64,000 nt of DNA from Thauera sp. GDN1 (GTDB taxonomy: Bacteria > Pseudomonadota > Gammaproteobacteria > Burkholderiales > Rhodocyclaceae), in the NCBI RefSeq assembly GCF_029223545.1, contig NZ_CP097870.1, forward strand, positions 1,984,001 to 2,048,000. Reading direction: 5' to 3'. Positions 55,923 to 64,000 of the stretch are shown in pieces (the stretch's first letter is position 1; every line of letters starts with the position of its first letter). The notes beneath the pieces were generated by a model, which was given only the letters and a program-made list of their open reading frames with translations, made no database searches and was not told the origin of the DNA. A program made the position numbers and the translations under genes.

Positions 55923-57376
55923 TTTCCTCCCTGACGGCCCGGCGCGTGCCCGCGAGTGCTTACCTGATCGCCCTGGTCGGCTTGCTGTGGGCATGCGTGA
56001 TCGCGTCCGCTGCCCATGCCGCCACGGTGACGCTCCCCGACTTCACCGAGCTGGCCGAGCGTCAGGGAAGGGCGGTGGTGAACATCAGCGCCTCCCAGGC
56101 GCGCCGGACACCGGCGCGGCAACCGTTCCAGATTCCGGAGCTGGACGAGTCGGACCCGATGTTCGACTTCTTCCGCAAGTTCATCCCGCGCACCCCCGAG
56201 TATCCGGGGCCGGATCCGGATGACCAGTCGCTGGGTTCGGGCTTCATCATCAGCGCGGACGGCTACATCCTGACCAATGCGCACGTGGTCGAGGAGGCTG
56301 ACGAGATCAAGGTCCGCCTGGCCGACAAGCGCGAGTTCGACGCGGTGGTGATCGGTGCCGACGCGCGCAGCGACGTCGCCCTGATCCGCATCGAGGCCAG
56401 CGGGCTGCCGCATGTCGTGCTGGGCAATCCCGAGGCGCTGAAGGTGGGCGAATGGGTGCTGGCGATCGGTTCGCCCTTCGGCTTCGAGCAATCGGTGACG
56501 GCAGGCATCGTCAGCGCCATGGGGCGCAGTCTCCCGGACGAGAATTTCGTACCATTCATCCAGACCGATGTCGCCATCAATCCGGGCAACTCGGGCGGGC
56601 CGCTGTTCAACCTGCGGGGCGAGGTGATCGGCATCAACTCGCAGATCTACAGTCGCACCGGCGGATTCATGGGGCTGTCGTTCGCGATCCCGATCGACGT
56701 CGCGATGGACGTGCAGCAGCAGTTGCGCATCAAGGGCCGGGTCGAGCGCGGCCGGATCGGCGTCGCGATCCAGGAGGTCACGCGCGACCTCGCCGACAGC
56801 TTCGGCCTGCCGCGCGCGGCGGGGGCGCTGGTGAGTTCGGTCGAGGCCGACGGTCCGGCGGCGCAGGCGGGCATCGAGCAGGGCGACGTGATCGTGCGCT
56901 TCAACGACCGTGCGGTGGAGAATTCCGCCGACCTGCCGCGCATCGTCGCCGCCGCGCAGCCGGGCTCCCGGGTCGCGGTGGAGATCTACCGCGGCGGCGC
57001 AGTACGCAAGCTGAGCGTAGCCGTCGGCGAGTGGCAGGATCCGGAGGCCGAACCGGAGGCGAGCCGCGCGGTCGGTGCCGCCGCAGCATCGAACCGGCTG
57101 GGCCTGGAACTCGCGCTGCCCACCCCGGCGCAGCGCCGGGAGCGCGGCGTCGAGCGCGGCCTGGTGGTGCAGCGTGCCGATGGCGCCGCCGCTCGCGCCG
57201 AGATCGTGCCGGGCGACATCGTGCTGGCGATTGTGGTCGGTGGCCGGCAGCTCATGCTCGACAAGGTCGAGGATTTCGAGCGCATCGCTGTGGAGCTCGC
57301 GCCGGGACAACAGGTGACGCTGCTGGTCCGCCGTGCCGATGCCACGTCCTACGTCAGCTTGCGGGCGGCCAAGTGA
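55892..57376 (+). CDS. mucD: Periplasmic serine protease MucD/DegQ
   Basis: 494-residue HtrA-family protease-chaperone. A signal peptide ends at AAHA near residue 43. The trypsin-like domain has His in LTNAHVVEEADE, Asp in ARSDVALIRI and Ser in NPGNSGGPLF; two PDZ domains follow. It degrades misfolded envelope proteins. The start at 55892 has GAGGG upstream but overlaps rseC by 31 bases; ATG 55919 (overlapping the rseC stop, ATGA) is an alternative. Next gene starts 8 bases after its stop. Confidence 0.95.
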   Translation: MRAITSNPSMISSLTARRVPASAYLIALVGLLWACVIASAAHAATVTLPDFTELAERQGRAVVNISASQARRTPARQPFQIPELDESDPMFDFFRKFIPRTPEYPGPDPDDQSLGSGFIISADGYILTNAHVVEEADEIKVRLADKREFDAVVIGADARSDVALIRIEASGLPHVVLGNPEALKVGEWVLAIGSPFGFEQSVTAGIVSAMGRSLPDENFVPFIQTDVAINPGNSGGPLFNLRGEVIGINSQIYSRTGGFMGLSFAIPIDVAMDVQQQLRIKGRVERGRIGVAIQEVTRDLADSFGLPRAAGALVSSVEADGPAAQAGIEQGDVIVRFNDRAVENSADLPRIVAAAQPGSRVAVEIYRGGAVRKLSVAVGEWQDPEAEPEASRAVGAAAASNRLGLELALPTPAQRRERGVERGLVVQRADGAAARAEIVPGDIVLAIVVGGRQLMLDKVEDFERIAVELAPGQQVTLLVRRADATSYVSLRAAK

Positions 57377-57384
57377 GCGGCGAA

Positions 57385-57696
57385 ATGAGCGGCAAGACGA
57401 CGAGCGACGGAACGCGCGCGAAGTGCGAAGCCGGTGCCGGAAAGCGCTTCACGGTGATGAGCCGGGAGTGGTGCCACCTGTGCCACGACCTGGTCGAGGC
57501 GCTGCAGCCGATCGCCGCCGAACACGGCTGGGAGATCGAGGTCGTCGATGTCGACCTGCATCCCGAGCTGGAAGCGCGCTGGGACGAACTGGTGCCCGTG
57601 CTGCTGCATGGCGATCAGGAACTATGCCACTACCACCTCGACGAAGCGGCCGTGCGCGCTTATTGCAGTGGTTTTCCGCTAGAATCACGGGCTTGA
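57385..57696 (+). CDS. Glutaredoxin-like protein (DUF836)
   Basis: 103-residue thioredoxin-fold protein with a C-H-L-C redox site (Cys30, Cys33 in SREWCHLCHDLVEAL) and VVDVDLHPELEARWDELVPVLLH, the cis-Pro loop region. It belongs to the DUF836 glutaredoxin-like group. ATG 57385 is used; GTG 57373, which overlaps the mucD stop, would add four residues. Last gene of the sigma-E operon; such a gene after mucD is common in betaproteobacteria. Role may be envelope or cytoplasmic thiol maintenance. Confidence 0.87.
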   Translation: MSGKTTSDGTRAKCEAGAGKRFTVMSREWCHLCHDLVEALQPIAAEHGWEIEVVDVDLHPELEARWDELVPVLLHGDQELCHYHLDEAAVRAYCSGFPLESRA

Positions 57697-57703
57697 CGCA
57701 GAT

Positions 57704-57722
57704 GGGGTGGTCTGGCCACCCC
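57704..57722 (+). terminator. First hairpin of the lepA leader
   Basis: GGGGTGG (57704-57710), loop TCTGG and CCACCCC (57716-57722). Perfect 7-bp stem 8 bases after the glutaredoxin stop. No T-run. The CACCC of its second arm could instead pair with GGGTG of the next hairpin. Confidence 0.6.
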
Positions 57723-57753
57723 TGGCTCCGAACCCCCGAACTCTTTCCGAAAC

Positions 57754-57775
57754 GGGTGCTGCAAGGCACCCTTTT
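57754..57775 (+). terminator. Intrinsic terminator just before lepA
   Basis: GGGTGC (57754-57759), loop TGCAAG and GCACCC (57766-57771), then TTTT (57772-57775). Flanking CGAAA and TTTCG extend the stem with one mismatch. It ends only 8 bases before the lepA ATG, where the Shine-Dalgarno sequence would be. Confidence 0.75.
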
Positions 57776-57783
57776 CGTTTCGC

Positions 57784-59580
57784 ATGAATCACATCCGAAA
57801 CTTCTCCATCATTGCCCACATCGACCACGGTAAATCGACCCTGGCCGACCGACTCATCCACTTCTGCGGCGGCCTGTCCGAGCGCGAGATGGAGGAGCAG
57901 GTGCTCGACTCGATGGACATCGAGCGCGAGCGCGGCATCACGATCAAGGCGCAGACCGCGGCCCTGCACTACAAGGCGAAGGATGGGCAGGTCTACAACC
58001 TGAACCTGATCGACACCCCGGGACACGTCGACTTCTCCTACGAGGTCAGCCGCTCGCTGGCCGCCTGCGAGGGCGCGCTGCTGGTGGTCGACGCCTCGCA
58101 GGGCGTCGAGGCGCAGACCGTGGCCAACTGCTACACCGCGCTCGACCTCGACGTCGAGGTGGTGCCGGTGCTGAACAAGATCGACCTGCCTGCAGCCGAC
58201 CCCGACAACGCCCGTGGCGAGATCGAGGACGTGATCGGCGTCGATGCCTCCGAGGCCATCCTGTGCTCGGCCAAGACCGGCCTGGGCGTCGAGGACGTGC
58301 TCGAGGCCATCGTTGCCCGTATCCCGCCGCCCAAGGGCGAGCCCGAAGGGCCGCTGAAGGCGCTGATCATCGACTCGTGGTTCGACAACTACGTCGGCGT
58401 GGTGATGCTGGTGCGCGTGGTCGATGGGGTGCTCAAGCCCAAGGACCGCATCCTGCTGATGTCGAACGGCCTGCAGTATCCGTGCGACCAGGTCGGTGTG
58501 TTCACGCCGCGCTCGGTGGCGCGCGAGCAACTGCGTGCGGGCGAGGTGGGCTTCATCATCGCCGGCATCAAGGAAATCGAAGCCGCCAAGGTGGGCGACA
58601 CGGTGACGCTCGCCAACCGCCCCGCGGCCGAGGCGCTGCCTGGCTTCAAGGAAATCAAGCCGCAGGTGTTCGCCGGCCTGTATCCGGTCGAATCCTCCGA
58701 GTACGACCAGCTCCGCGACTCGCTCGAGAAGCTGCGCCTGAACGACGCCTCGCTGCAGTTCGAGCCGGAAGTCTCGCAGGCGCTGGGCTTCGGCTTCCGC
58801 TGCGGCTTCCTCGGCCTGCTTCACATGGACATCGTGCAGGAGCGCCTGGAGCGCGAGTTCGACATGGACCTGATCACCACCGCGCCGACGGTGGTGTACG
58901 AGGTCGTGCTCAACGACGGCTCGATCATCCGCATCGAGAACCCGGCCAAGCTGCCCGACCCCGGCAAGTACCAGGAGATCCGCGAGCCGATCATCACCGC
59001 GACCATCTTCCTGCCGCAGGACTATGTCGGCCCGGTGATCACGCTGTGCAACCAGAAGCGTGGCAGCCAGATCGACATGCGCTACCACGGCCGCCAGGTG
59101 CAGCTGATCTACGAGCTGCCGATGAACGAAGTGGTGATGGACTTCTTCGACAAGCTCAAGTCGGTGTCCCGCGGCTATGCCTCGCTGGACTACGACTTCA
59201 AGGAATACCGCACGGCCGATCTGGTCAAGCTCGACCTGATGGTGGGCGGCGAGAAGGTCGATGCGCTGTCGGTGATCGTGCACCGCGCCAGCGCGCAGTA
59301 CCGCGGCCGCGAGCTGGCGAGCAAACTGCGCGGGCTGATCCCGCGCCAGATGTTCGACGTGCCGGTGCAGGCGGCGATCGGTGCGCACATCATCGCCCGC
59401 GAGACGATCAAGGCGCTGCGCAAGAACGTGCTCGCCAAGTGCTACGGCGGCGACATCTCGCGCAAGAAGAAGCTGCTCGAGAAGCAGAAGGAAGGCAAGA
59501 AGCGCATGAAGCAGGTCGGCAACGTCGAGATCCCGCAGGAAGCCTTCCTCGCCGTGCTGCGCACCGACGAAGGCAAGTGA
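57784..59580 (+). CDS. lepA: Elongation factor 4 (LepA)
   Basis: 598-residue translational GTPase that rescues or back-translocates stalled ribosomes. G motifs are [32 protein letters not shown] and NKIDLP. The C-terminal LepA-specific domain ends with [30 protein letters not shown] 57784 fits the known start. No Shine-Dalgarno sequence is seen because a terminator hairpin occupies that place. lepB follows. Confidence 0.97.
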   Translation: MNHIRNFSIIAHIDHGKSTLADRLIHFCGGLSEREMEEQVLDSMDIERERGITIKAQTAALHYKAKDGQVYNLNLIDTPGHVDFSYEVSRSLAACEGALLVVDASQGVEAQTVANCYTALDLDVEVVPVLNKIDLPAADPDNARGEIEDVIGVDASEAILCSAKTGLGVEDVLEAIVARIPPPKGEPEGPLKALIIDSWFDNYVGVVMLVRVVDGVLKPKDRILLMSNGLQYPCDQVGVFTPRSVAREQLRAGEVGFIIAGIKEIEAAKVGDTVTLANRPAAEALPGFKEIKPQVFAGLYPVESSEYDQLRDSLEKLRLNDASLQFEPEVSQALGFGFRCGFLGLLHMDIVQERLEREFDMDLITTAPTVVYEVVLNDGSIIRIENPAKLPDPGKYQEIREPIITATIFLPQDYVGPVITLCNQKRGSQIDMRYHGRQVQLIYELPMNEVVMDFFDKLKSVSRGYASLDYDFKEYRTADLVKLDLMVGGEKVDALSVIVHRASAQYRGRELASKLRGLIPRQMFDVPVQAAIGAHIIARETIKALRKNVLAKCYGGDISRKKKLLEKQKEGKKRMKQVGNVEIPQEAFLAVLRTDEGK

Positions 59581-59588
59581 TCGAACCC

Positions 59589-59612
59589 GCCGGCCCGCTG
59601 TGAGGGGCCGGC
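59589..59612 (+). terminator. Hairpin between lepA and lepB
   Basis: GCCGGCCC (59589-59596), an 8-base loop and GGGCCGGC (59605-59612): perfect 8-bp stem starting 8 bases after the lepA stop. No T-run, so more likely a transcript-stabilising or attenuating element than a terminator. Confidence 0.45.
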
Positions 59613-59628
59613 CGACGACGGATACCGC

Positions 59629-60417
59629 ATGAATTTCGCCCTGACCCTGTTCCTGCTGCTGATCGCCACCGGCGTGCTGTGGTTCTACGACCGCTTTCAC
59701 GCGCGCAAGCTGCGCCCGGCCGGTGCGCCCAGTCCGTGGTGGGTGGAGTACGGCGCGAGCTTCTTTCCGGTCATCCTGATCGTGTTCGGCCTGCGCTCCT
59801 TCGTCGTCGAGCCGTTCAAGATCCCCTCCGGCTCGATGATCCCGACCCTGCTCGTGGGCGACTTCATCCTGGTCAACAAGTGGACCTACGGCATCCGCCT
59901 GCCGGTGATCAACGCCAAGATCATCGACGTCAATGACCCCCAGCGCGGCGACGTGATGGTGTTCCGCTACCCGGCGGACCCGTCGATGGACTACATCAAG
60001 CGCGTGGTCGGCCTGCCGGGTGATCGCGTCGAGTACATCGACAAGCGCCTCACCATCAACGGCCAGTCGGTGCCGATCGCGGAAGCGGGCACCTACCTGC
60101 ACCCCGACCGCCTGTATTACTCGCCGCAATTCACCGAGAAGCTCGGCGAGGTCGAGCACTCGGTGCTGATCGAGCGCGACGCGCCGGCCTTCGTGCCGCA
60201 GGTGCTGAATTTCCCCCAGCGTGAAAACTGCACTTACACCCACTCCGGCGTGAGCTGTACGGTGCCCGACGGGCATTACTTCGTCCTCGGCGACAATCGC
60301 GACGCGAGCAGCGACAGCCGGGTGTGGGGATTCGTGCCCGAAGAGAACATCGTCGGTCGCGCCTTCTTCATCTGGTTCAACTTCGGCGACATGAAGCGGA
60401 TCGGCGGCTTTCACTGA
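59629..60417 (+). CDS. lepB: Signal peptidase I (LepB)
   Basis: 262-residue inner-membrane leader peptidase. Two N-terminal helices (about 3-18 and 43-60) precede the periplasmic domain. The catalytic Ser is in IPSGSMIPTLLVGD and Lys in DYIKRVVGLPGDRV; the C-terminal box is GDNRDASSDSRVWGFVPEENIVGRA. Full length. ATG at 59629. Between lepA and the DUF4845 gene, in the conserved order. Confidence 0.97.
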   Translation: MNFALTLFLLLIATGVLWFYDRFHARKLRPAGAPSPWWVEYGASFFPVILIVFGLRSFVVEPFKIPSGSMIPTLLVGDFILVNKWTYGIRLPVINAKIIDVNDPQRGDVMVFRYPADPSMDYIKRVVGLPGDRVEYIDKRLTINGQSVPIAEAGTYLHPDRLYYSPQFTEKLGEVEHSVLIERDAPAFVPQVLNFPQRENCTYTHSGVSCTVPDGHYFVLGDNRDASSDSRVWGFVPEENIVGRAFFIWFNFGDMKRIGGFH

Positions 60418-60432
60418 GATCGGGGGACACGC

Positions 60433-60795
60433 ATGCGCATCAAATCCCAACGCGGCCTGAGCCTGCTCGGCGTACTCGTCGTCGGCGCCCTGGCGGCATT
60501 CGTGCTGGTCGTCGGTTTTCGGACCGTGCCGGTGATCAACGAATACATGTCGGTCAAGCGCATCATCGGCATCCTGGCCGAAGAGGCGGACAACGGGACC
60601 CCGGTGCTGGAGCTGCGCCGCAGCTTCGATCGCCGCGGTCAGATCGACGACGTCTCGAGCGTGAAGGGGGCGGATCTGGTCATCGACCGCACGGGCACGC
60701 GGACGGTGATCGAGGTCGAGTACAGCCGCAGCGTGCCACTGATCGCCAACGTCAGCCTGCTCTTCGACCTGCACCCGAGCACCGAGCAACGCTGA
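60433..60795 (+). CDS. DUF4845 domain-containing membrane protein (prepilin-like N-terminus)
   Basis: 120 residues of the DUF4845 family, always found between lepB and rnc in betaproteobacteria. It opens with [28 protein letters not shown], which looks like a type III prepilin signal (basic residues, Gly, then a hydrophobic helix), but the conserved Glu at +5 is Gly. The rest is a small extracytoplasmic alpha/beta domain. Function unknown. Ends 4 bases before rnc. Confidence 0.88.
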   Translation: MRIKSQRGLSLLGVLVVGALAAFVLVVGFRTVPVINEYMSVKRIIGILAEEADNGTPVLELRRSFDRRGQIDDVSSVKGADLVIDRTGTRTVIEVEYSRSVPLIANVSLLFDLHPSTEQR

Positions 60796-60799
60796 CCCG

Positions 60800-61471
60800 A
60801 TGACGGTCGACCAGCTCCAGACCCGGATCGGGCACGTCTTCATCGACGCGCGCCTGCTGCAGGAGGCTTTGACGCACCGCAGCTTCGGCCAGCCGAACAA
60901 CGAGCGCTTCGAGTTTCTCGGCGACTCCATCCTCAACTGCGTGATGTCGATCGCGCTCTTCGAGCGCTTCGGCGAACTGCGCGAGGGCGAGCTGTCGCGG
61001 GTGCGCGCCTCGCTGGTGCGGCAGGATGCCCTGCACCGCATCGCGCTCGGGCTCGAGCTCGGCGACTGCCTGCGGCTGGGCGAGGGCGAGCTGAAATCCG
61101 GCGGCAGCCGGCGACCCTCGATCCTGGCCGATGCGCTGGAGGCGGTGTTCGCCGCGGTCTTCCTCGATGCCGGCTTCGGCGCCGCGAAGGCGGTCATCGA
61201 CCGTCTCTACGTGCCGCTGCTCGCCGAGGTCGATCCACGCAAGCCGAGCAAGGATCCCAAGACCGCCTTGCAGGAGTGGCTGCAGGGGCGCAGGATGCCG
61301 GTGCCGACCTACACCATGGTGCAGGCGCTGGGCGAAGCCCATGCGCAGGAATTCGAGGTCGCCTGCGACATCCCCAAACTCGGCGTGCGCACGCTGGGGC
61401 GCGGCCCCAGCCGGCGGATCGCGGAACAGCAGTCGGCCGAGCTCGCGCTCGCCGCAGTGAGAAAGAAATGA
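60800..61471 (+). CDS. rnc: Ribonuclease III
   Basis: 223-residue dsRNA endonuclease for rRNA processing. The catalytic signature [12 protein letters not shown] lies at about 35-46, with the second acidic site in [15 protein letters not shown]. The C-terminal dsRNA-binding domain runs from about 150 ([13 protein letters not shown] to the end). ATG at 60800. The stop overlaps the era start (ATGA). Confidence 0.96.
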   Translation: MTVDQLQTRIGHVFIDARLLQEALTHRSFGQPNNERFEFLGDSILNCVMSIALFERFGELREGELSRVRASLVRQDALHRIALGLELGDCLRLGEGELKSGGSRRPSILADALEAVFAAVFLDAGFGAAKAVIDRLYVPLLAEVDPRKPSKDPKTALQEWLQGRRMPVPTYTMVQALGEAHAQEFEVACDIPKLGVRTLGRGPSRRIAEQQSAELALAAVRKK

Positions 61472-62409
61472 GCGAAATCCCTTCCATGCCCGAACACGAC
61501 GACGTGCCGGGCAGCGAGCACGAGGCGGACGGCTTCCGCGCCGGCTTCGTCGCCATCGTCGGCCGCCCCAACGTCGGCAAGTCCACGCTGCTCAACCGCC
61601 TGATCGGGCAGAAGATCAGCATCGTCTCCAGCAAGGCGCAGACCACTCGCCACCGCGTCACCGGCATCCTCACCGAGCCGGGCGTGCAGTTCGTGTTCGT
61701 CGACACCCCGGGCTTCCAGACGCATCACCGCAACGCGCTCAACCGCTCGATGAACCGCACCGTATCGCAGGTGCTGGCCGACGTCGACCTGGTGTTCTTC
61801 GTCATCGAGGCCGGCCGCTTCACCGACGACGATCGCAAGGTGCTGGCGGTGATTCCCGAGTCTTCGAAGCTCATCCTGGTGATCAACAAGGTCGACCAGT
61901 TGAAGGACAAGTCGCGCCTGCTGCCCTTCATCGACCAGGTGCGCCAGGTGCGCGACTTCACCGAGATCGTGCCCTTGTCGGCGGAGAAGGGGCGCAACGT
62001 CGAGGAACTGGTCAAGGCCGCCACCCCGCTGCTGCCGGTCGCCGCGCCGATGTTCGAGGAAGACGAGATCACCGACCGCAGCGAGCGTTTCCTCGCCTCC
62101 GAATTCCTGCGCGAGAAGCTCTTCCGCCTGCTCGGCGACGAGCTGCCCTACGGCATCGCGGTCGAGATCGAGAAGTTCGAGGTCGAGGGCAACCTGCGCC
62201 GCATCCATGCCGCGGTGATCGTCGACAAGCCGGGCCACAAGTCGATGGTGATCGGCAAGGGCGGCGAGAAGTTGAAACGCATCTCCTCCGAGGCCCGCGT
62301 CGAGCTCGAGAAGCTCTTCGACGGCAAGGTCTTCCTCGAGGTCTGGGTCAAGGTCAAGAGCGGCTGGGCAGACGACGAGCGCGCGCTGAAGAGCCTCGGC
62401 TACGAGTAA
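61468..62409 (+). CDS. era: GTPase Era
   Basis: 313-residue GTPase needed for 30S assembly. N-terminal G domain: [31 protein letters not shown] and [10 protein letters not shown]-terminal KH domain with [15 protein letters not shown] 61468 overlaps the rnc stop, so the two are coupled; an upstream in-frame stretch within rnc was not used. recO follows after 15 bases. Confidence 0.97.
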   Translation: MSEIPSMPEHDDVPGSEHEADGFRAGFVAIVGRPNVGKSTLLNRLIGQKISIVSSKAQTTRHRVTGILTEPGVQFVFVDTPGFQTHHRNALNRSMNRTVSQVLADVDLVFFVIEAGRFTDDDRKVLAVIPESSKLILVINKVDQLKDKSRLLPFIDQVRQVRDFTEIVPLSAEKGRNVEELVKAATPLLPVAAPMFEEDEITDRSERFLASEFLREKLFRLLGDELPYGIAVEIEKFEVEGNLRRIHAAVIVDKPGHKSMVIGKGGEKLKRISSEARVELEKLFDGKVFLEVWVKVKSGWADDERALKSLGYE

Positions 62410-62424
62410 TCCGGACGCCGGGTC

Positions 62425-63195
62425 ATGGCGGGAGCCAAGCAGCGCGTCGAGCAGCAGCCCGCATGGGTGCTGCACACCTATCCCTGGCGCGAGACCAGCC
62501 TGATCGTCGAGGTGTTCTCGCGCGACCACGGCCGGGTCGCCTTGGTCGCCAAGGGCGCGCGCCGTCCGCATTCGCAGCTGCGCGGCGTGCTGATGGCCTT
62601 CCAGCCGCTGTGGATGGACTGGTCGGGCGGCGGCGAGGTCAAGACCCTGGTGCGCGCCGAGTGGCAGGGCGGCCAGCCGCTGCTGACCGGGCGCGCGCTG
62701 ATCTGCGGCTACTACCTCAACGAACTGCTGGTGCGCCTGACCGCGCGCGAGGACGCCCATCCGCGCCTCTTCGATGCCTACGCCGGGGCGGTGCGCGCAC
62801 TCGGTCGCGGCGAGCCCGAGTCGCCCATCCTGCGCCGCTTCGAACTCGCCCTGCTGCAGGATCTCGGCTACGAGGCCGGACTCGATCATGAGGCGGACAG
62901 CGGCCAGCCGGTGCGGCCCGACGGGCGCTACCTTTATATAATCGAACGCGGCCCGGTCAGGCTGGAAACGCTGGAAGATGAAATGGCGGGGCAGGGCGTC
63001 GCGGCCGATGCGGTCGCGCTCGGCGACCAGCCCCTCGTGTCCGGCCAGACCCTGCTTGACATGGCGGCCGACGACTTCGCGCGCGCGGAGACGCTGGCCC
63101 AGTCCAAGCAGTTGCTGCGCATGCTGATCAACCACACCCTGGGCGGCCAGCCCTTGCAGTCGCGCCGGGTGCTCAAGGAACTGCAGGAGCTCTGA
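62425..63195 (+). CDS. recO: DNA repair protein RecO
   Basis: 256-residue recombination mediator of the RecFOR pathway. It has an N-terminal OB fold ([43 protein letters not shown]) and a helical C-terminal domain ([22 protein letters not shown]). The four-Cys zinc site of some RecO proteins is absent, as in other proteobacteria. ATG 62425. Its stop overlaps the start of pdxJ. Confidence 0.95.
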   Translation: MAGAKQRVEQQPAWVLHTYPWRETSLIVEVFSRDHGRVALVAKGARRPHSQLRGVLMAFQPLWMDWSGGGEVKTLVRAEWQGGQPLLTGRALICGYYLNELLVRLTAREDAHPRLFDAYAGAVRALGRGEPESPILRRFELALLQDLGYEAGLDHEADSGQPVRPDGRYLYIIERGPVRLETLEDEMAGQGVAADAVALGDQPLVSGQTLLDMAADDFARAETLAQSKQLLRMLINHTLGGQPLQSRRVLKELQEL

Positions 63196-63947
63196 TGATC
63201 GAACTCGGCGTCAACATCGACCACGTCGCCACGCTGCGCCAGGCGCGCCGCACCTGGGAGCCCGATCCGGTGTGGGCCGCGGTGGAGGCCCACCTCGGTG
63301 GCGCCGACGGCATCACCATCCACCTGCGCGAGGACCGCCGCCACATCGGCGACGAGGACGTGCGCCGGCTGGCCGAGCTCACCCAGGTCAAGCTCAACCT
63401 CGAGATGGCGGCCACCGACGAGATGGTCGCGATCGCCTGCCGCACCAGGCCGCAGATGGCGATGCTGGTGCCCGAGGGCCGCCACGAGATCACCACCGAG
63501 GGCGGGCTCGACGTGCTGTCGCAGGAGGCGCGCCTGCAGGACGTGATCGCCCGCCTGGCCGACGCCGGTATCGTCACCAGCGTGTTCATCGACGCCGAGC
63601 CCGCACAGATCGAAGCCGCCGCCCGCATCGGCGCGCGCGTGTGCGAGATCCACACCGGCCCCTACGCCCACGCCTTTCACGCCGCCGGCCGCGACGCCGA
63701 GGCGCCGGCGGTGCTCGCCGAGCTGGACAAGATCCGCACGGCGGGTGAAGTGGTGCGCAGCCTGGGCATGCGCTTCAACGCCGGCCACGCGCTCAACTAC
63801 TACAACGTCGAACCGATCGCCCGCCTGCACGGCATCCGCGAGCTGCACATCGGGCACTCGATCGTCAGCCGTGCGGTCTTCGTCGGCCTGCGCGCGGCGG
63901 TGGCCGAGATGAAGCGCCTGATGCGCGAAGCGGTGCAGGCGGCCTGA
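63195..63947 (+). CDS. pdxJ: Pyridoxine 5'-phosphate synthase (PdxJ)
   Basis: 250-residue TIM-barrel enzyme that closes the ring of vitamin B6 from aminoacetone phosphate and deoxyxylulose phosphate. It has [17 protein letters not shown], a catalytic His region [28 protein letters not shown], and [15 protein letters not shown] near the C-terminus. Full length. ATG 63195 overlaps the recO stop (TGATG). Confidence 0.97.
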   Translation: MIELGVNIDHVATLRQARRTWEPDPVWAAVEAHLGGADGITIHLREDRRHIGDEDVRRLAELTQVKLNLEMAATDEMVAIACRTRPQMAMLVPEGRHEITTEGGLDVLSQEARLQDVIARLADAGIVTSVFIDAEPAQIEAAARIGARVCEIHTGPYAHAFHAAGRDAEAPAVLAELDKIRTAGEVVRSLGMRFNAGHALNYYNVEPIARLHGIRELHIGHSIVSRAVFVGLRAAVAEMKRLMREAVQAA

Positions 63948-63972
63948 GCAGCGCGGGCACGGAACGCAGGCG

Positions 63973-64000
63973 ATGAGCGGCGGCCAGGGAGCGGGGCAGG
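63973..64000 (+). CDS. Start of next gene, possibly acpS (partial)
   Basis: An ATG at 63973 with AGG a few bases upstream opens MSGGQGAGQ and runs off the right edge. In this operon the gene after pdxJ is usually holo-ACP synthase acpS, but nine codons cannot show that. Confidence 0.3.

Noticed and set aside
57685..61197. 1,170-codon minus-strand open frame opposite lepA, lepB, the DUF4845 gene and rnc
   Set aside because: Antisense shadow of four conserved genes.

Overview
The window is GC-rich (roughly two thirds G+C), densely coded chromosomal DNA. Protein sequences and gene order point to a betaproteobacterium of the Rhodocyclales, most like Thauera or Azoarcus. The best guides are three runs: yceD-rpmF-plsX-fabH-fabD-fabG-acpP-fabF; rpoE-rseA-rseB-rseC-mucD-glutaredoxin; and lepA-lepB-DUF4845-rnc-era-recO-pdxJ. 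The organism name is inferred from gene content, not from a search. No CRISPR array, insertion sequence, integrase or prophage gene was seen.

Layout. 1-2.9 kb: end of a branched-chain amino acid importer operon (livK-livH-livM, minus strand, running off the left edge), with an 18-bp perfect hairpin between livK and livH. 3.1-6.5 kb: minus-strand genes for a DUF429 protein, a histone-deacetylase-fold amidohydrolase and the RNA helicase DbpA. 6.8-13.3 kb: plus-strand run of an M20 amidohydrolase, a giant FtsX-type permease, RmuC, a small membrane zinc-ribbon protein and PurT. 13.4-15.1 kb: a membrane alkaline-phosphatase-superfamily (sulfatase-like) enzyme.

15.2-24.7 kb holds the most unusual content. 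A creatininase-family hydrolase, a GTP cyclohydrolase II with a long N-terminal extension, a stand-alone RibD-type reductase, a divergent 6-pyruvoyl-tetrahydropterin-synthase-like protein that lacks the family's catalytic residues, an MDR dehydrogenase, a GT4 glycosyltransferase, a methyltransferase, a flippase-like membrane protein, a CDP-alcohol phosphotransferase and a YceI lipid-binding protein lie together. This looks like an uncharacterised pathway that starts from GTP, makes a pyrimidine or pterin-like compound, and decorates it, possibly on a lipid.

24.7-33.7 kb: moaA, a Lon-family AAA+ protease, three small envelope genes (lipoprotein, DUF2238, Yip1) and glutathione-dependent formaldehyde detoxification (frmA-fghA) with a divergent LysR regulator and two matching dyads between them. 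33.8-34.1 kb: two identical tRNA-Asn genes with a strong promoter and a terminator. 34.2-44.6 kb: aromatic aminotransferase, uvrB, a low-molecular-weight phosphatase, rne, rluC, a HAD phosphatase, an RsmI-like methylase and maf. 44.7-51.5 kb: the fatty-acid synthesis cluster with internal terminators. 51.6-53.2 kb: nadB. 53.3-57.7 kb: the sigma-E envelope-stress operon, ending in tandem hairpins just before lepA. 57.8-64 kb: translation factor EF4, signal peptidase, RNase III, Era, RecO and PdxJ.

Most genes are housekeeping. Accessory interest is concentrated in the 15-25 kb cluster and in several intergenic regulatory structures (livK-livH, frmA-lysR, rpmF-plsX, nadB-rpoE and the lepA leader).
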